A DNA stretch of 64,000 nt from Micromonospora sediminicola (GCF_900089585.1 NZ_FLRH01000003.1:3486501-3550500); one strand, 5' to 3'. Positions 42,556 to 50,836 are shown, counted from the first letter of the stretch. Translations and numbers: made by a program. Notes: generated by a model from the sequence alone, not told the origin.

Positions 42556-42669
42556 CAAGCCGCCGGGCCGCAGGCAAGCCGCCGGGCCGCCGGCAAGCCG
42601 CCGGGCCGCCGGCAAGCCGCCGGGCCGCCGGCAAGCCGCCGGGCCGCCGACAAGCCGCCGGGCCGCCGG
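42556..42669. repeat. 19-bp tandem repeat, six copies
   Basis: CAAGCCGCCGGGCCGCCGG-type units start at 42556, 42575, 42594, 42613, 42632 and 42651, with one or two substitutions. The period is not a multiple of three. It lies between convergent STAS and FKBP genes, beyond both stops, so it is non-coding. It may fold into a GC-rich structure that ends transcription. Confidence 0.85.
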
Positions 42670-42702
42670 CGCGATGCCGACGGCCCGGGGGACGGGGAGC
42701 GC

Positions 42703-43071
42703 TCAGCGCACGCCGAGCAGGTCCACCACGAAGACGAGCGTCTCGTTCGGCTTGATGACGCCGCCGGCGCCGCGGGCGCCGTAGCCCAGGTGCGGCGGGA
42801 TGGTGAGCCGGCGCCGGCCGCCCACCTTCATGCCGATCACGCCCTGGTCCCAGCCGGCGATGACCTGGCCGCCGCCGAGCGGGAACTCGAACGTCTCGCC
42901 CCGGTTCCACGAGGCGTCGAACTCGCGGCCGGTCGAGTGCGCCACGCCCACGTAGTGCACGCTGGCCAGCTGGCCCGGGCGGGCCTCCGGGCCGTCGCCG
43001 ACCGTGATGTCCTCGATGACGAGATCGGCGGGCGGCGCGCCCTCGATCGGGCCAACCTCGGGCTTGTCCAT
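42703..43071 (-). CDS. FKBP-type peptidyl-prolyl cis-trans isomerase
   Basis: A 122-residue single-domain FKBP: LASVHYVGVAHSTGREFDASWNRGETFEFPLGGGQVIAGWDQGVIGMKVGGRRRLTIPPHLGYGARGAGGVIKPNETLVFVVDLL. All active-site aromatic and Asp positions (Y..FD..F..G.VI.GW...Y..F-type) are recognisable. It is cytosolic, with no signal peptide, and assists protein folding. Confidence 0.95.
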   Translation of the reverse strand: MDKPEVGPIEGAPPADLVIEDITVGDGPEARPGQLASVHYVGVAHSTGREFDASWNRGETFEFPLGGGQVIAGWDQGVIGMKVGGRRRLTIPPHLGYGARGAGGVIKPNETLVFVVDLLGVR

Positions 43072-43176
43072 GAGCGGGTCTCCTCGGTGCTGACGGTGTG
43101 GTCACCGTCGATCCTGCCCGATCGCGACCGGCCGATACGCGCCGGTCCCCGCCGGGGCGCGGCGGGGGCGTACGAC

Positions 43177-43210
43177 CGGGCGGGCGCCGCCTGTCGGCGA
43201 CGCCCGCCCG
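43177..43210 (-). terminator. Hairpin terminator downstream of the DoxX gene
   Basis: CGGGCGGGCG (from 43177) pairs with CGCCCGCCCG (to 43210), with additional CCGCC/GGCG pairing near the loop. It lies 22 bases beyond the stop of the minus-strand DoxX gene. The remainder of the 43072-43232 gap shows no gene. Confidence 0.55.
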
Positions 43211-43232
43211 GGGCGACCTGCTCTCGGTTACC

Positions 43233-43781
43233 TCACTTCAGCCAGGGGAGGCGCTGGACCAGGGGGAGCTTCGCCCAGGCGCGGCCGAGGCCGAGGGTGT
43301 TGCCGGCGCCGACCAGAGCCAGACCGGCGAGCAGGCCCGCGTAGATGAGGTGGTCGTCCATGAAGGGGTTGTTCTCGGGAGGCAGCACCGCCGTCCACAT
43401 CAGGACCAGGAGCAGCCCGCCGGTGGCGGCGGCGATCCGGGTGCCGATGCCGAGCAGCAGGGCCACGCCGATGCCGAGCAGGCCGAGCATGAACAGCCAG
43501 TCCGCCCAGGCCGCGCCGGCGATGTCGTGGTAGATGTCCGCGAACGGGCCGGCCACCGCGTTGCCCAGGAAGCCCTTGGTCGGGCTGCCTCCGTTGATCC
43601 AGGCGTTCTTCGCCGGGGTCTCGTGTCCCAGGCCGAACATCTTGTCGAGGAAGGCCCAGAGGAACGTCCAGCCCAGGGCGAGCCGCAGCCCGGCCCAGAC
43701 GTACCGGGTGGCCTTCTGGCGGGGGGTCTCGGCCGCCGGAGCGATGGTGGCGGCGGGGGTCCGCTCGATTGTCGCGGTCAT
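43233..43781 (-). CDS. DoxX-family membrane protein
   Basis: A 182-residue protein with four predicted transmembrane segments: YVWAGLRLALGWTFLWAFLDKMFGLG (about 26-51), WLFMLGLLGIGVALLLGIG, AATGGLLLVLMWTAVLP and HLIYAGLLAGLALVGAG. The pattern R..LG..FLWAFLDKLFGLG is typical of DoxX/SURF4-like proteins linked to redox or thiosulfate processes. ATG 43781 has a ggaaggga site. Function not precisely known. Confidence 0.87.
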   Translation of the reverse strand: MTATIERTPAATIAPAAETPRQKATRYVWAGLRLALGWTFLWAFLDKMFGLGHETPAKNAWINGGSPTKGFLGNAVAGPFADIYHDIAGAAWADWLFMLGLLGIGVALLLGIGTRIAAATGGLLLVLMWTAVLPPENNPFMDDHLIYAGLLAGLALVGAGNTLGLGRAWAKLPLVQRLPWLK

Positions 43782-44006
43782 GGTGTCCACGTCCCTTCCT
43801 GTGCCTCGCACCGCGTTCCCGGTGGCACTTTCATTCCACTCCCCGGCGGCGTCCGGCAGCAGGGCCGACGGTGCCCCCGGGACCGGGTCCTTGGTCCCGT
43901 CCCGACCCGGTCCGGAGGGCCCCCGAGGGACCGGTCCGCCGCCTCTGCCCGGTGCCCGGGCGGCGGCCTAGCGTCACTGGTGCAGGCCCGGCACGAGGAG
44001 GTCGTG

Positions 44007-44705
44007 ATGAGGACGTGGCAGGTGGCCGACGTGATGACCAGGGACGTCGCGACGGTGGGCGAGGACACCCCGTACCGCGACGTCGTCGACGTGCTGGTCC
44101 GGGAACGGGTCAGCGGGGTTCCGGTGGTGGACTCGTTCCACCGCGTGCTCGGGGTGGTCTCCGAGGCGGACCTGCTGCACAAGGTGGAGCGCTCCGGCCA
44201 CCCGGACGAGCGGCGGGTCTTCGAGGGGCGGCGCCGGCGTGCCGCCCGGGAGAAGGCGGGCGCGCTGGTGGCCCGCGACCTGATGACCGCGCCGGCGGTC
44301 ACCACGCACGAGCGGGCGTCGCTGGCCGCGACGGCCCGGCTGATGGACCGCGAGGCGGTCAAGCGGCTGCCCGTCCTCGACGACCTGGGCCGGCTGGCCG
44401 GCATCGTGACCCGGGGCGACCTGCTCCGGGTGCACCTGCGCACCGACGCGGAGATCCGGGAGGACGTGGTGCACGAGGTGCTGCGTCGGGTGCTCTCCGT
44501 GCGGGACGGCCTGGTGACGGTCCAGGTCCGCGGCGGGGAGGTCACCATGGACGGACGGCTGGACCGGCGCAGCGCCGTCGACCTCGCCGGACGCCTGGCG
44601 GGCCAGGTCGCCGGCGTGGTCGCGGTGCACAACGCCGTCGGGTACGACGTGGACGACACCACCCTGATGGAGCTGGACCCGGTGCACGCCACCCCGATCG
44701 CCTGA
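44007..44705 (+). CDS. CBS-pair and BON-domain protein
   Basis: A 232-residue protein with two CBS motifs (VADVMTRDVATVGEDTPYRDVVDVLV, about 6-60; LVARDLMTAPAVTTHERASLAATARLM, about 87-145) that bind adenosyl nucleotides. A C-terminal BON domain (about 150-220, with VTMDGRLDRRSAVDLAGRLAGQVAGVVAVHNAV) follows. This architecture is common in actinobacterial dormancy/stress genes and sits beside a universal stress protein. ATG 44007 follows a GAGGAGG site. Energy sensing is a family-based inference. Confidence 0.92.
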   Translation: MRTWQVADVMTRDVATVGEDTPYRDVVDVLVRERVSGVPVVDSFHRVLGVVSEADLLHKVERSGHPDERRVFEGRRRRAAREKAGALVARDLMTAPAVTTHERASLAATARLMDREAVKRLPVLDDLGRLAGIVTRGDLLRVHLRTDAEIREDVVHEVLRRVLSVRDGLVTVQVRGGEVTMDGRLDRRSAVDLAGRLAGQVAGVVAVHNAVGYDVDDTTLMELDPVHATPIA

Positions 44706-44712
44706 CCGTTCC

Positions 44713-44750
44713 CGTTCCGGGCCCCGCCGACGCCGGTGGGGCCCGGAACG
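44713..44750 (+). terminator. Hairpin terminator after the CBS-BON gene
   Basis: CGTTCCGGGCCCC (44713-44725) pairs perfectly with GGGGCCCGGAACG (44738-44750) with a 12-base loop, starting 8 bases after the stop. Confidence 0.75.
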
Positions 44751-44776
44751 TGTCGGACGTCCGACCCCCGCAACCG

Positions 44777-44810
44777 GCGACGGCCGCCCCACAGTTGGGG
44801 CGGCCGTCGC
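44777..44810 (-). terminator. Hairpin terminator of the universal stress protein gene
   Basis: A perfect 14-bp stem (GCGACGGCCGCCCC / GGGGCGGCCGTCGC) with loop ACAGTT, 12 bases beyond the minus-strand stop. Together with the preceding hairpin it separates two convergent genes. Confidence 0.75.
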
Positions 44811-44821
44811 CGTGTCGACGG

Positions 44822-45295
44822 TCAGCCGCGCAGCGCCGGCTCGGTGGAGGCCCGGGCCGCCGGGACCGGCACCGGGACCACGACCACCGGGCAGCTCGCC
44901 TTGCGGACGCACTCCTCACTGACCGAGCCGAGCACGGTGTGCCGCAGCCGGTTGTGCCCGTGGCTGCCCAGCACCAGCAGGTCGGCCGTACGGGCGGCGG
45001 CGGTCAGCACGTCCGCCGGCCGGCCCTCGGCCACCTCCCCGGCGACCGGGTGGCCGGCACCCTGCCGCCGGACGAGGTCCGCGATCGCCCGGTCGAGCAG
45101 CTCCTCCGCGTGTCGCCGCTCGTCGGTCGGGTTCGTCGCGGTGGTCGGCCCCGCCTCGATGCCGTCCCACCGCCAGGCGACCACCGCCTGCACCGTGCCG
45201 CCACGCGCCGCCGCCTCGTCGGCGGCCCAGTCCAGGGCGCGCCGGCCGCCGTCCGACCCGTCGACGCCCACCACGATCAGTCGGTTCTGTTTCAT
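44822..45295 (-). CDS. Universal stress protein (UspA family)
   Basis: A 157-residue single-domain Usp: LIVVGVDGSDGGRRALDWAADEAAARGGTVQAV at the start and the ATP-binding motif G-2X-G-9X-G-S (LGSHGHNRLRHTVLGSVSE) near 115-133, so it belongs to the ATP-binding class. Adjacent to CBS-BON and DoxX genes it forms a small stress/dormancy neighbourhood like that controlled by DosR in other actinobacteria. No matching operator was identified. Confidence 0.92.
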   Translation of the reverse strand: MKQNRLIVVGVDGSDGGRRALDWAADEAAARGGTVQAVVAWRWDGIEAGPTTATNPTDERRHAEELLDRAIADLVRRQGAGHPVAGEVAEGRPADVLTAAARTADLLVLGSHGHNRLRHTVLGSVSEECVRKASCPVVVVPVPVPAARASTEPALRG

Positions 45296-45404
45296 GGCCC
45301 ACTCCCTTCGTCCTGCCCGCAGTGCACACCCGCGGCGGCGACCCCGGACAGGCGCGAAGGACCCGATCGGGCGGGCCGTCCGCCCCGCCCGCGGCGGCGA
45401 CGGG

Positions 45405-46121
45405 TCAGACCGGGGCGGCGAGCTGGGCGGCGAGCAGCGCCGGCGCCTCGGCCAGCGAGGGGCCGTACCAGGTCAGGTGCCGGCCCGAGACCAGCACCGA
45501 GGGCACGCCGGGGAACGCCTCCGGCCCGTCGTCGGCGGTGAACCGGTACGGCTCGTCGGGCAGCACCACCAGCTCGGGCGCGCGGGCGCGCAGGACGTCC
45601 AGCGCCGGTCGGGGATAGCGCTCCGGATCCCCGGCCCAGCCGTTGACCACACCGAGCCGGCGCAGCACGTCCCCGGCGAACGTGTCCCGACCCAGCACCA
45701 CCCAGGGGCGCCGCCACACCGGCACCACCGCGGTGCGGACCCGCGCCGGCGCGGGCGGGGCGGCCCAGGCCCGGCGGGCCGCCCGCAACCACGGCGGCTC
45801 GTCCGGCGCGCCGATCGCGGCGACCAGCTCGCCGAGCTGGTCGAGGGCCTCCGGCACGGTACGCGGGAAGGTGACCCGCACCGGCACCCCGGCCGCGCGC
45901 AGCGCCTCCGCGTCGGCCAGCCGGTTCTCCTCCTCGTTGAGCAGCACCAGGTCGGGCGCGAGCGCCAGGACCCGGTCCAGGTCGGGATATTTCGTCCCGC
46001 CGACCCGGGTCACGTCCAGCCCGTCCGGGTGGGTGCACCAGTCGGTCGCGCCGACCAGCACCTCCGGGCGGGTCGCCGCGACCGCCTCGGTCAGCGAGGG
46101 AACCAGTGACACCACGCGCAC
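45405..46121 (-). CDS. Periplasmic-binding-protein-like (BtuF/helical-backbone metal receptor) protein
   Basis: A 238-residue class III substrate-binding fold: VVSLVPSLTEAVAATRPEVLVGATDWCTHP (BtuF-type start), RVGGTKYPDLDRVLALAPDLVLLNEEENR and a helical backbone before the C-lobe (TFAGDVLRRLGVVNGWAG...ALDVLRARAPELVVLPDEPYRF). There is no signal peptide, so it is cytosolic or a non-transport member. GTG 46121 is preferred, since AGGAGG lies 6 bases upstream; an ATG at 46145 would place that motif inside the gene. Ligand unknown (cobalamin/haem/siderophore relatives). Confidence 0.8.
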   Translation of the reverse strand: MRVVSLVPSLTEAVAATRPEVLVGATDWCTHPDGLDVTRVGGTKYPDLDRVLALAPDLVLLNEEENRLADAEALRAAGVPVRVTFPRTVPEALDQLGELVAAIGAPDEPPWLRAARRAWAAPPAPARVRTAVVPVWRRPWVVLGRDTFAGDVLRRLGVVNGWAGDPERYPRPALDVLRARAPELVVLPDEPYRFTADDGPEAFPGVPSVLVSGRHLTWYGPSLAEAPALLAAQLAAPV

Positions 46122-46208
46122 GGTCGTCCTCCTCGTACCGCCCATCCTGGCGCATCGACGGCCGCCGGTCGGGTGGCCGGCGCCGGCGGACCGGTCGACA
46201 ATGAGCGG

Positions 46209-46865
46209 ATGCCTCCCCGCCCCGCCGCCCTGCCGGCCCCCGACTACGGCGTCCCACCGGCCGAGGCGCTGCCCCGGGCCCGTGAGTTCGCCGACCAGCT
46301 GGTCCGCCGACGCACCGTACGCGACTTCAGCGACCGGCCGATCCCACCCGGGGTGCTGGCCGAGGCGTTGCGGGCCGCCGCGTCGGCGCCGAGCGGGGCG
46401 AACCGGCAGCCGTGGCGGTTCGTGGTGCTGACCGACCCGGCGCTGAAGCGACGCCTGCGGGCCGCCGCGGAGGCCGAGGAGCGCGTCTTCTACGAGCGGC
46501 GTGCGCCGGAGGAGTGGCTGGCCGCGCTGGCCCCACTGGGCACCGACGCCAGCAAGCCGTTCCTGGAGACCGCGCCGGCGGTGATCGTGGTGTTCGAGGT
46601 ACACCGCGGGCCCGGGTCGCCCCGGCCCTACTACGTCAAGGAGTCGGTGGGGATCGCCGTCGGGTTCCTGCTCGCCGCGCTGCACCGCGCCGGGCTGGCC
46701 ACGCTCACCCACACGCCGAGCCCGATGCGCTTCCTCAACGAGCTGCTCGACCGGCCGGCCGAGGAGCGGGGCAACCTGATCATCCCGGTCGGCTATCCCG
46801 CGCCCGACGCGACCGTGCCGGACATCGACCGGAAGCCGCCGACCGAGGTGGTGCTCTGGCGCTGA
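46209..46865 (+). CDS. Nitroreductase-family flavoprotein (iodotyrosine-deiodinase-like)
   Basis: A 218-residue FMN protein: LVRRRTVRDFSDRPIPPGVL (FMN phosphate segment), ASAPSGANRQPWRFVVL, and YYVKESVGIAVGFLLAALHRAGLATLTHTPSPMRFL, which resembles the deiodinase/reductive dehalogenase branch. Probably dimeric and reducing a halogenated or quinone-like aromatic using NAD(P)H. ATG 46209 is chosen at the beginning of conserved sequence. Physiological substrate unknown. Confidence 0.87.
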   Translation: MPPRPAALPAPDYGVPPAEALPRAREFADQLVRRRTVRDFSDRPIPPGVLAEALRAAASAPSGANRQPWRFVVLTDPALKRRLRAAAEAEERVFYERRAPEEWLAALAPLGTDASKPFLETAPAVIVVFEVHRGPGSPRPYYVKESVGIAVGFLLAALHRAGLATLTHTPSPMRFLNELLDRPAEERGNLIIPVGYPAPDATVPDIDRKPPTEVVLWR

Positions 46866-46869
46866 CGGG

Positions 46870-47949
46870 TCAGCGCACGGCGGGCGCCGGCTCGGGTTCC
46901 AGGCCCGCCACCGGCACGCCCTGCCGCACCGCCCACTCCACCGCGGCCCGCAGGTCCGCCGTGGGCAGCGGCCGCCGGGTGGTCACCGCCACGGCCGCGT
47001 GCACGGTGTACGCGAGGAACGGGTACGACCGGGCCAGCTCGCCGATCGCCTCGTGCAGACGCGCCACCACGGCCAGCGCCTCCGGCTCGCCGAGCGCCGG
47101 CAGGACGAGCTGGAACTCGTTGTCGGCGACGCGGACCGCCCGGTCGATCGGGCGCAGCACGCCGGTGACCGCGGCGAGGACGGCCTGACCCTCCCGGGCG
47201 ACGCTGCGCCGGCCGAAGCGTTCCGGCGCGCCGGCCGGCTCGTCCACCCGCAGGCCGACCAGGGCCACCGGCAGCGTGCCGGAGGCGGTCACCCCGTCCG
47301 CGTCCGTCCAGCGGCGCAGGCCCGGCTCGTCGAGCATGCCGTCGGTCGGCTCGAGCGCGCGCACGCCCCGGTCGCCGCGCCGGGCCAGCAGCCGCAGCGC
47401 CGCCTCGGCCCGGGACTCGCCCGGCCCGGCCGGGATCTCCCGTACCCGGGCGACCGCCTCGTCCAGCGCGGACCGGGCCGCGGCGGGCAGCCGCTCGGCG
47501 AGCCGCTCCCGCAGCCGGATCACCTCGTGCAGCGCCTCGTCCCGGCGGAATCCCCACCGCCCGTCGAAGAGCCGGCCGGACTCCAGGGTCGGCGCCGGAC
47601 CGACCTCGCCCCGGTCGTACGCCACCAGCGTGGCGCCGAAACGGGGGGTCAGCGCCACCACGCTCCACTCCCGGGCCAGGTCCTCGGCCTCGTCCAACGC
47701 CACCCCGTACGTCCCGTCGGGCAGGTCGGGCGGGGGGCCGCCGACCACGCCGACCACGGTGGCCGCGGCCCGACCGGCGATGCGCCGGTAGACCGCGCGC
47801 TCCCGGTCGAAGTACGGCAGCCGCTGGAAGAGCGCGAGCACCACCAGCGGGCCGTCCTCGGCCTCGGCCAGCGCGGCGCGTTCGATGGCGTGGGATACGG
47901 CGACGAGACTGCGTTTGGTGAATCGCTCCGGGGTCCGTCCGCTGTGCAC
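46870..47949 (-). CDS. DICT sensory domain protein with degenerate GGDEF
   Basis: A 359-residue cytosolic protein. The N-terminal half (about 10-150) has features of the DICT domain: LVAVSHAIERAALAE, LVVLALFQRLPYFDRERAVYRRIA, VVGVVGG and REWSVVALTPRFGATLVAYD. The C-terminal part (about 215-340) resembles a nucleotide-cyclase fold in which the catalytic GG[DE]EF loop is VADNEFQLV, so diguanylate cyclase activity is unlikely. DICT domains often accompany light or c-di-GMP signalling. It may bind rather than make a nucleotide. Confidence 0.78.
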   Translation of the reverse strand: MHSGRTPERFTKRSLVAVSHAIERAALAEAEDGPLVVLALFQRLPYFDRERAVYRRIAGRAAATVVGVVGGPPPDLPDGTYGVALDEAEDLAREWSVVALTPRFGATLVAYDRGEVGPAPTLESGRLFDGRWGFRRDEALHEVIRLRERLAERLPAAARSALDEAVARVREIPAGPGESRAEAALRLLARRGDRGVRALEPTDGMLDEPGLRRWTDADGVTASGTLPVALVGLRVDEPAGAPERFGRRSVAREGQAVLAAVTGVLRPIDRAVRVADNEFQLVLPALGEPEALAVVARLHEAIGELARSYPFLAYTVHAAVAVTTRRPLPTADLRAAVEWAVRQGVPVAGLEPEPAPAVR

Positions 47950-48086
47950 CCGCCGAGCCTAGAGGGCAGGACCGGGTGGCGCACCGGCCGGCGGGTGCCC
48001 GGATTCGCCCGCACCGCCGAGGCGGTCACCATGATCGACGCCCTACACTCGGTCGTCGAGGCGAACGACGGACGGATTGTGGCGAG

Positions 48087-48953
48087 ATGACGAGCACCGG
48101 CAGCGTGGCCGTGTCCTGGTTGCGGCCGGTCCCGCCCGGCGTGCCGTCCCGGTTCACCCGGGCCGGCCAGGTCGGCTACGCCGACCGGCGCCTCGGCGAG
48201 CTGGTGCAGGGCCGCCCGCCGGGGGTCACCGGCAGTCAGTGGAGCACCGCCGGCCGGGCCGGCCTCGACCTGGTGGTGTGCGCGGCCGACACGGGACTTC
48301 CGCGTTTCGCGGTCAGGTTCACCACGCCGGCGGCCGACGGGTCGCCGGCCCGCCGCGCGGAACGGCTGACCGACGCGGTCTGCGCCGCCGTCGGGCTGCC
48401 GCTGGTGCGGGTCGAGTCGCCGACGCTCGGCGGTGCGGACCAGGCACGCCGGTTCGCCGAGTACGTCGTCGACGCCCGGGCCTACGCCGCCGGGACCGAC
48501 CCGGACGACGGAGACACGATCGGGTTCCGGGACATCGAGGGCCGGCTCCCGGACGGCCGGCGGGGTCCGGTCAACGACCTCGGCGCGTTGGCCCGGGTCG
48601 ACGCGGTCGAGGCGTACGTGGCGGGCCGGCTGGCCGACCCGATCGTGCGCGGCCTGCACGTGCGCTGGACCGACGGCCCGGCGGAGGGCTGGGGCTGGGT
48701 CGAGGTGCGGCCCGGCCGGTGCCTCGTCGAGCGGGTCCGGCTGACCACCCGGGGTTTCGCGTGCGGGGTGGAGCCGGGTCGGCTCGCCGAGGACCTGGCC
48801 GTGGCGGCGCTGGGGGAGCGGCTGCGTGACCTCGACGCGGCGGCGCCGTCCCTGGTGGACCGGGGCGACCTGCGCGGGCAGGTGCGACGCCTCGCCGAGC
48901 GGCGGGCCTCGTTCGACGGCGGCTTCGCGTTCGACCACCTCTGGGTCGACTGA
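48087..48953 (+). CDS. Protein with DUF2726-like region, function unknown
   Basis: A 288-residue cytosolic protein. Residues about 75-105 (FAVRFTTPAADGSPARRAERLTDAVCAAVGLPLVRVES) resemble the DUF2726 core, a putative nuclease-like fold in which an acidic strand is followed by 'K...AG.PL.R..'. However, the expected catalytic Asp/Glu are not obvious. The remainder, rich in Arg/Asp, has no recognisable motif. ATG 48087 follows ggcgag. It is divergent from the DICT gene, with about 135 bases between them. Confidence 0.6.
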   Translation: MTSTGSVAVSWLRPVPPGVPSRFTRAGQVGYADRRLGELVQGRPPGVTGSQWSTAGRAGLDLVVCAADTGLPRFAVRFTTPAADGSPARRAERLTDAVCAAVGLPLVRVESPTLGGADQARRFAEYVVDARAYAAGTDPDDGDTIGFRDIEGRLPDGRRGPVNDLGALARVDAVEAYVAGRLADPIVRGLHVRWTDGPAEGWGWVEVRPGRCLVERVRLTTRGFACGVEPGRLAEDLAVAALGERLRDLDAAAPSLVDRGDLRGQVRRLAERRASFDGGFAFDHLWVD

Positions 48954-48995
48954 ACCGGGCCGTCGCGACCCGCCGATTTTTTTTCCGATCTCCGG

Positions 48996-49024
48996 TTGAA
49001 CCTTCGCCGTCGGCGCTCCGTACC
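48996..49024 (+). promoter_or_regulatory. Candidate ECF-sigma promoter of the Asn-Gly repeat protein
   Basis: TTGAAC (48996-49001, in context GGTTGAACC) and CGTACC (49019-49024) with 17 bases between resemble actinobacterial ECF-type -35/-10 elements, about 175 bases before ATG 49200. A run of eight T at 48977-48984 lies just upstream and may end the preceding gene. Confidence 0.45.
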
Positions 49025-49199
49025 TAAGCGGGAATGGACGCAGATCTTCCCGCCGCGCCCGGACGGCGCGGAGACGGTGCGGAAAGGGCACCGTCGGCCA
49101 TTGACGCGCGACCCGTACGTCGCAGTGATCTCACCCCGAGGATTCGTCGTTCCGCCGGGATCACCAGTCAACTACCGGATCGAGAAGGAGAGCAATTCG

Positions 49200-50558
49200 A
49201 TGCGCAGGTCCACACGGGCGCGCCGGTCATCCGGTAGCGCACGGAGCAAGCGGATGCTGGCCGTGGTCGGCACGCTCGCGGTCTTCGGCGGCATCGTCGC
49301 CGTCACCCAGATCTCGTCCGCCCAGGACCGGCGGACGAGCACCCGTGCCGCCTCGGCGTCCTGTGTGGCCCCGAGCCCGGGGGCGACCGCCCCGGGCGGC
49401 CAGGGCAGCACCACCCGCACCTGGCAGAACGGCCGCTGGGTCCGTAACCACTGGGGTGACGGGCAGATGTCGTCGGCCGAGTGCCAGCAGACCCGGGGCG
49501 GCGGCGCGGGCGCCGGCACCCCGACCGTGGCCTGCCCGGATGTCCGCGGCAAGCTGCCGCAGGTGCCCGGCCGGGCCCGCGCCGAGGTGGACCGCAACCT
49601 GGCGTTGCTGGAGAGCCAGATCGCCGAGGCGAACCGGCGGCTCGCGCGGGACGGCCGCAACGGTGGCGACTTCATCAACAACGCCATCCTCCGTCCGCTC
49701 GCCGACAAGCGCACCGCGACGATCAACCGGATCGCCACCGCGATCGGCCGGGGCGGCCAGCGTCCGCAGGGCCTGGAGCAGCTCGCCGCGTGCGCCCTCG
49801 CCGACAACGCCCAGAACGGCGGCGGTCAGAACGGCGGCGGTCAGAACGGCGGCGGTCAGAACGGCGGCGGTCAGAACGGCGGTGACAACGGCGGCCAGAA
49901 CGGTGGTCAGAACGGCGGCAACAACAACGGCGGCCAGAACGGCGGCCAGAACGGTGGTCAGAACGGCGGCAACAACGGCGGGAACAACGGGGGCCAGAAC
50001 GGCGGCAACAACGGCCTTGAGGTGCTCGCCAAGGACTGCAGTGGCAGCCAGCTGGAGGCGCACAACGGTTTCCAGAACGGCAACCGGTGCGTGAGCACCG
50101 CGTTCGGTGAGGTCGGCGCCGCGGCGAACAACCCCTCGCTGCTCATCACCCAGTTCCCGAACCAGGTGCAGCGCAACCAGCCGTTCACGCTCCGGGTCAC
50201 CACGAAGAACCTGGTGCGGGACCGCTTCCTCGCCGCCGGCCAGGGTGGCTACTACCTGGAGAGCTCGCTGCTCAACGGCCAGGGCCTGGTGCGCGGCCAC
50301 TTCCACACCGCCTGCCGGATGCTCGGCAGCACCCGGCAGCCCCCGAACCCGCAGGACGTGCCCGCGTTCTTCGTCGCGACCGAGGACGGCCGGGGCGGAT
50401 CCCAGCCGGACGACGTGCTGATCCAGATCCCGGGCCTGCCGGAGTCCGGCCTGGCGCAGTGCTCGGTCTGGGCCGGTGACGGCTCGCACCGCATCCCGAT
50501 GATGGAGCGGGCCAACCAGACCCCCGCCATCGACGTGGTGCGCATCCAGGTCAACTGA
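49200..50558 (+). CDS. Secreted protein with Asn-Gly-Gln repeat linker
   Basis: A 452-residue exported protein. Basic N-terminus, then hydrophobic core MLAVVGTLAVFGGIVAV (about 19-35) and a likely cleavage near SSAQD. A helical region (about 110-200) is followed by a low-complexity Q/N/G linker (about 204-272; NGGGQ, NGGQ and NGGNN units). The C-terminal domain (about 280-452) has paired cysteines (CSG, RC, ACRM, QCSVW) and FTLRVTTKNLVRDRFLAAGQGGYYLE. Family not recognised. The linker would separate two exposed domains at the surface. Good ribosome site gagaaggag. A strong terminator follows. Confidence 0.85.
   Translation: MRRSTRARRSSGSARSKRMLAVVGTLAVFGGIVAVTQISSAQDRRTSTRAASASCVAPSPGATAPGGQGSTTRTWQNGRWVRNHWGDGQMSSAECQQTRGGGAGAGTPTVACPDVRGKLPQVPGRARAEVDRNLALLESQIAEANRRLARDGRNGGDFINNAILRPLADKRTATINRIATAIGRGGQRPQGLEQLAACALADNAQNGGGQNGGGQNGGGQNGGGQNGGDNGGQNGGQNGGNNNGGQNGGQNGGQNGGNNGGNNGGQNGGNNGLEVLAKDCSGSQLEAHNGFQNGNRCVSTAFGEVGAAANNPSLLITQFPNQVQRNQPFTLRVTTKNLVRDRFLAAGQGGYYLESSLLNGQGLVRGHFHTACRMLGSTRQPPNPQDVPAFFVATEDGRGGSQPDDVLIQIPGLPESGLAQCSVWAGDGSHRIPMMERANQTPAIDVVRIQVN
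49812..50017 (+). repeat. In-gene low-complexity repeat encoding Q-N-G-G units
   Basis: Fifteen-base units (CAGAACGGCGGCGGT) repeat five times from 49812, then give way to 9-12 base CAGAACGGT/AACAACGGC variants. All keep the reading frame. Such arrays expand and contract by slippage, so length polymorphism between strains is likely. Confidence 0.85.
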
Positions 50559-50566
50559 CCCGATCC

Positions 50567-50618
50567 ACCGACGGCCGGAGCCGCCCGGGACCCCTCCCGG
50601 GCGGCTCCGGCCGTCGGT
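50567..50618. terminator. Very strong 24-bp hairpin terminator
   Basis: The perfect 24-bp stem (50567-50590 with 50595-50618, outer ACCGACGGCCGG, inner CCGCCCGGGA) around CCCC starts 8 bases past the stop of the secreted protein gene. There is no U tract on the plus strand. Confidence 0.8.
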
Positions 50619-50629
50619 GCGTCCGGGTC

Positions 50630-50690
50630 GTCGATCAAGGAGTTCGCGTCCCGGCCCGCGCCGACTCCCGACGCGAACTCCTTGATCGAC
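50630..50690. repeat. Perfect inverted repeat, family D (21-bp arms)
   Basis: Arms 50630-50650 and 50670-50690 (GTCGATCAAGGAGTTCGCGT...) are perfectly complementary around 19 bases. It shares GTCGATCA with family C. It lies in the 50559-50836 gap, which otherwise holds only terminators. Confidence 0.82.
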
Positions 50691-50778
50691 GGAGGACGGG
50701 CGGGGTGCGTTGGGGTGGGGAAAATTGGTGCCGGTGGGATCGGGGGGTGTGAAAATTGTCGACCTGGAAAAAGTCGAC

Positions 50779-50808
50779 GGGGTCACGCCGATTTCTCAGC
50801 GTGACCCC
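50779..50808 (-). terminator. Rho-independent terminator of lsr2
   Basis: Stem GGGGTCACGC / GCGTGACCCC with a 10-base loop. Read on the minus strand it is followed by GTCGACTTTTTCC, a genuine U-rich tail. It lies 28 bases after the lsr2 stop. Confidence 0.8.
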
Positions 50809-50836
50809 GGGATGCCCGACGGTGAACCGGGAGGGT

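Noticed and set aside
42556..42669. Coding extension of the STAS or FKBP gene through the 19-bp repeats
   Set aside because: Stops of both genes precede the array and a 19-base period cannot be a conserved peptide repeat.
49812..50017. CRISPR-like array
   Set aside because: Units are 9-15 bases without spacers and all keep the reading frame; they encode an Asn-Gly-Gln linker.
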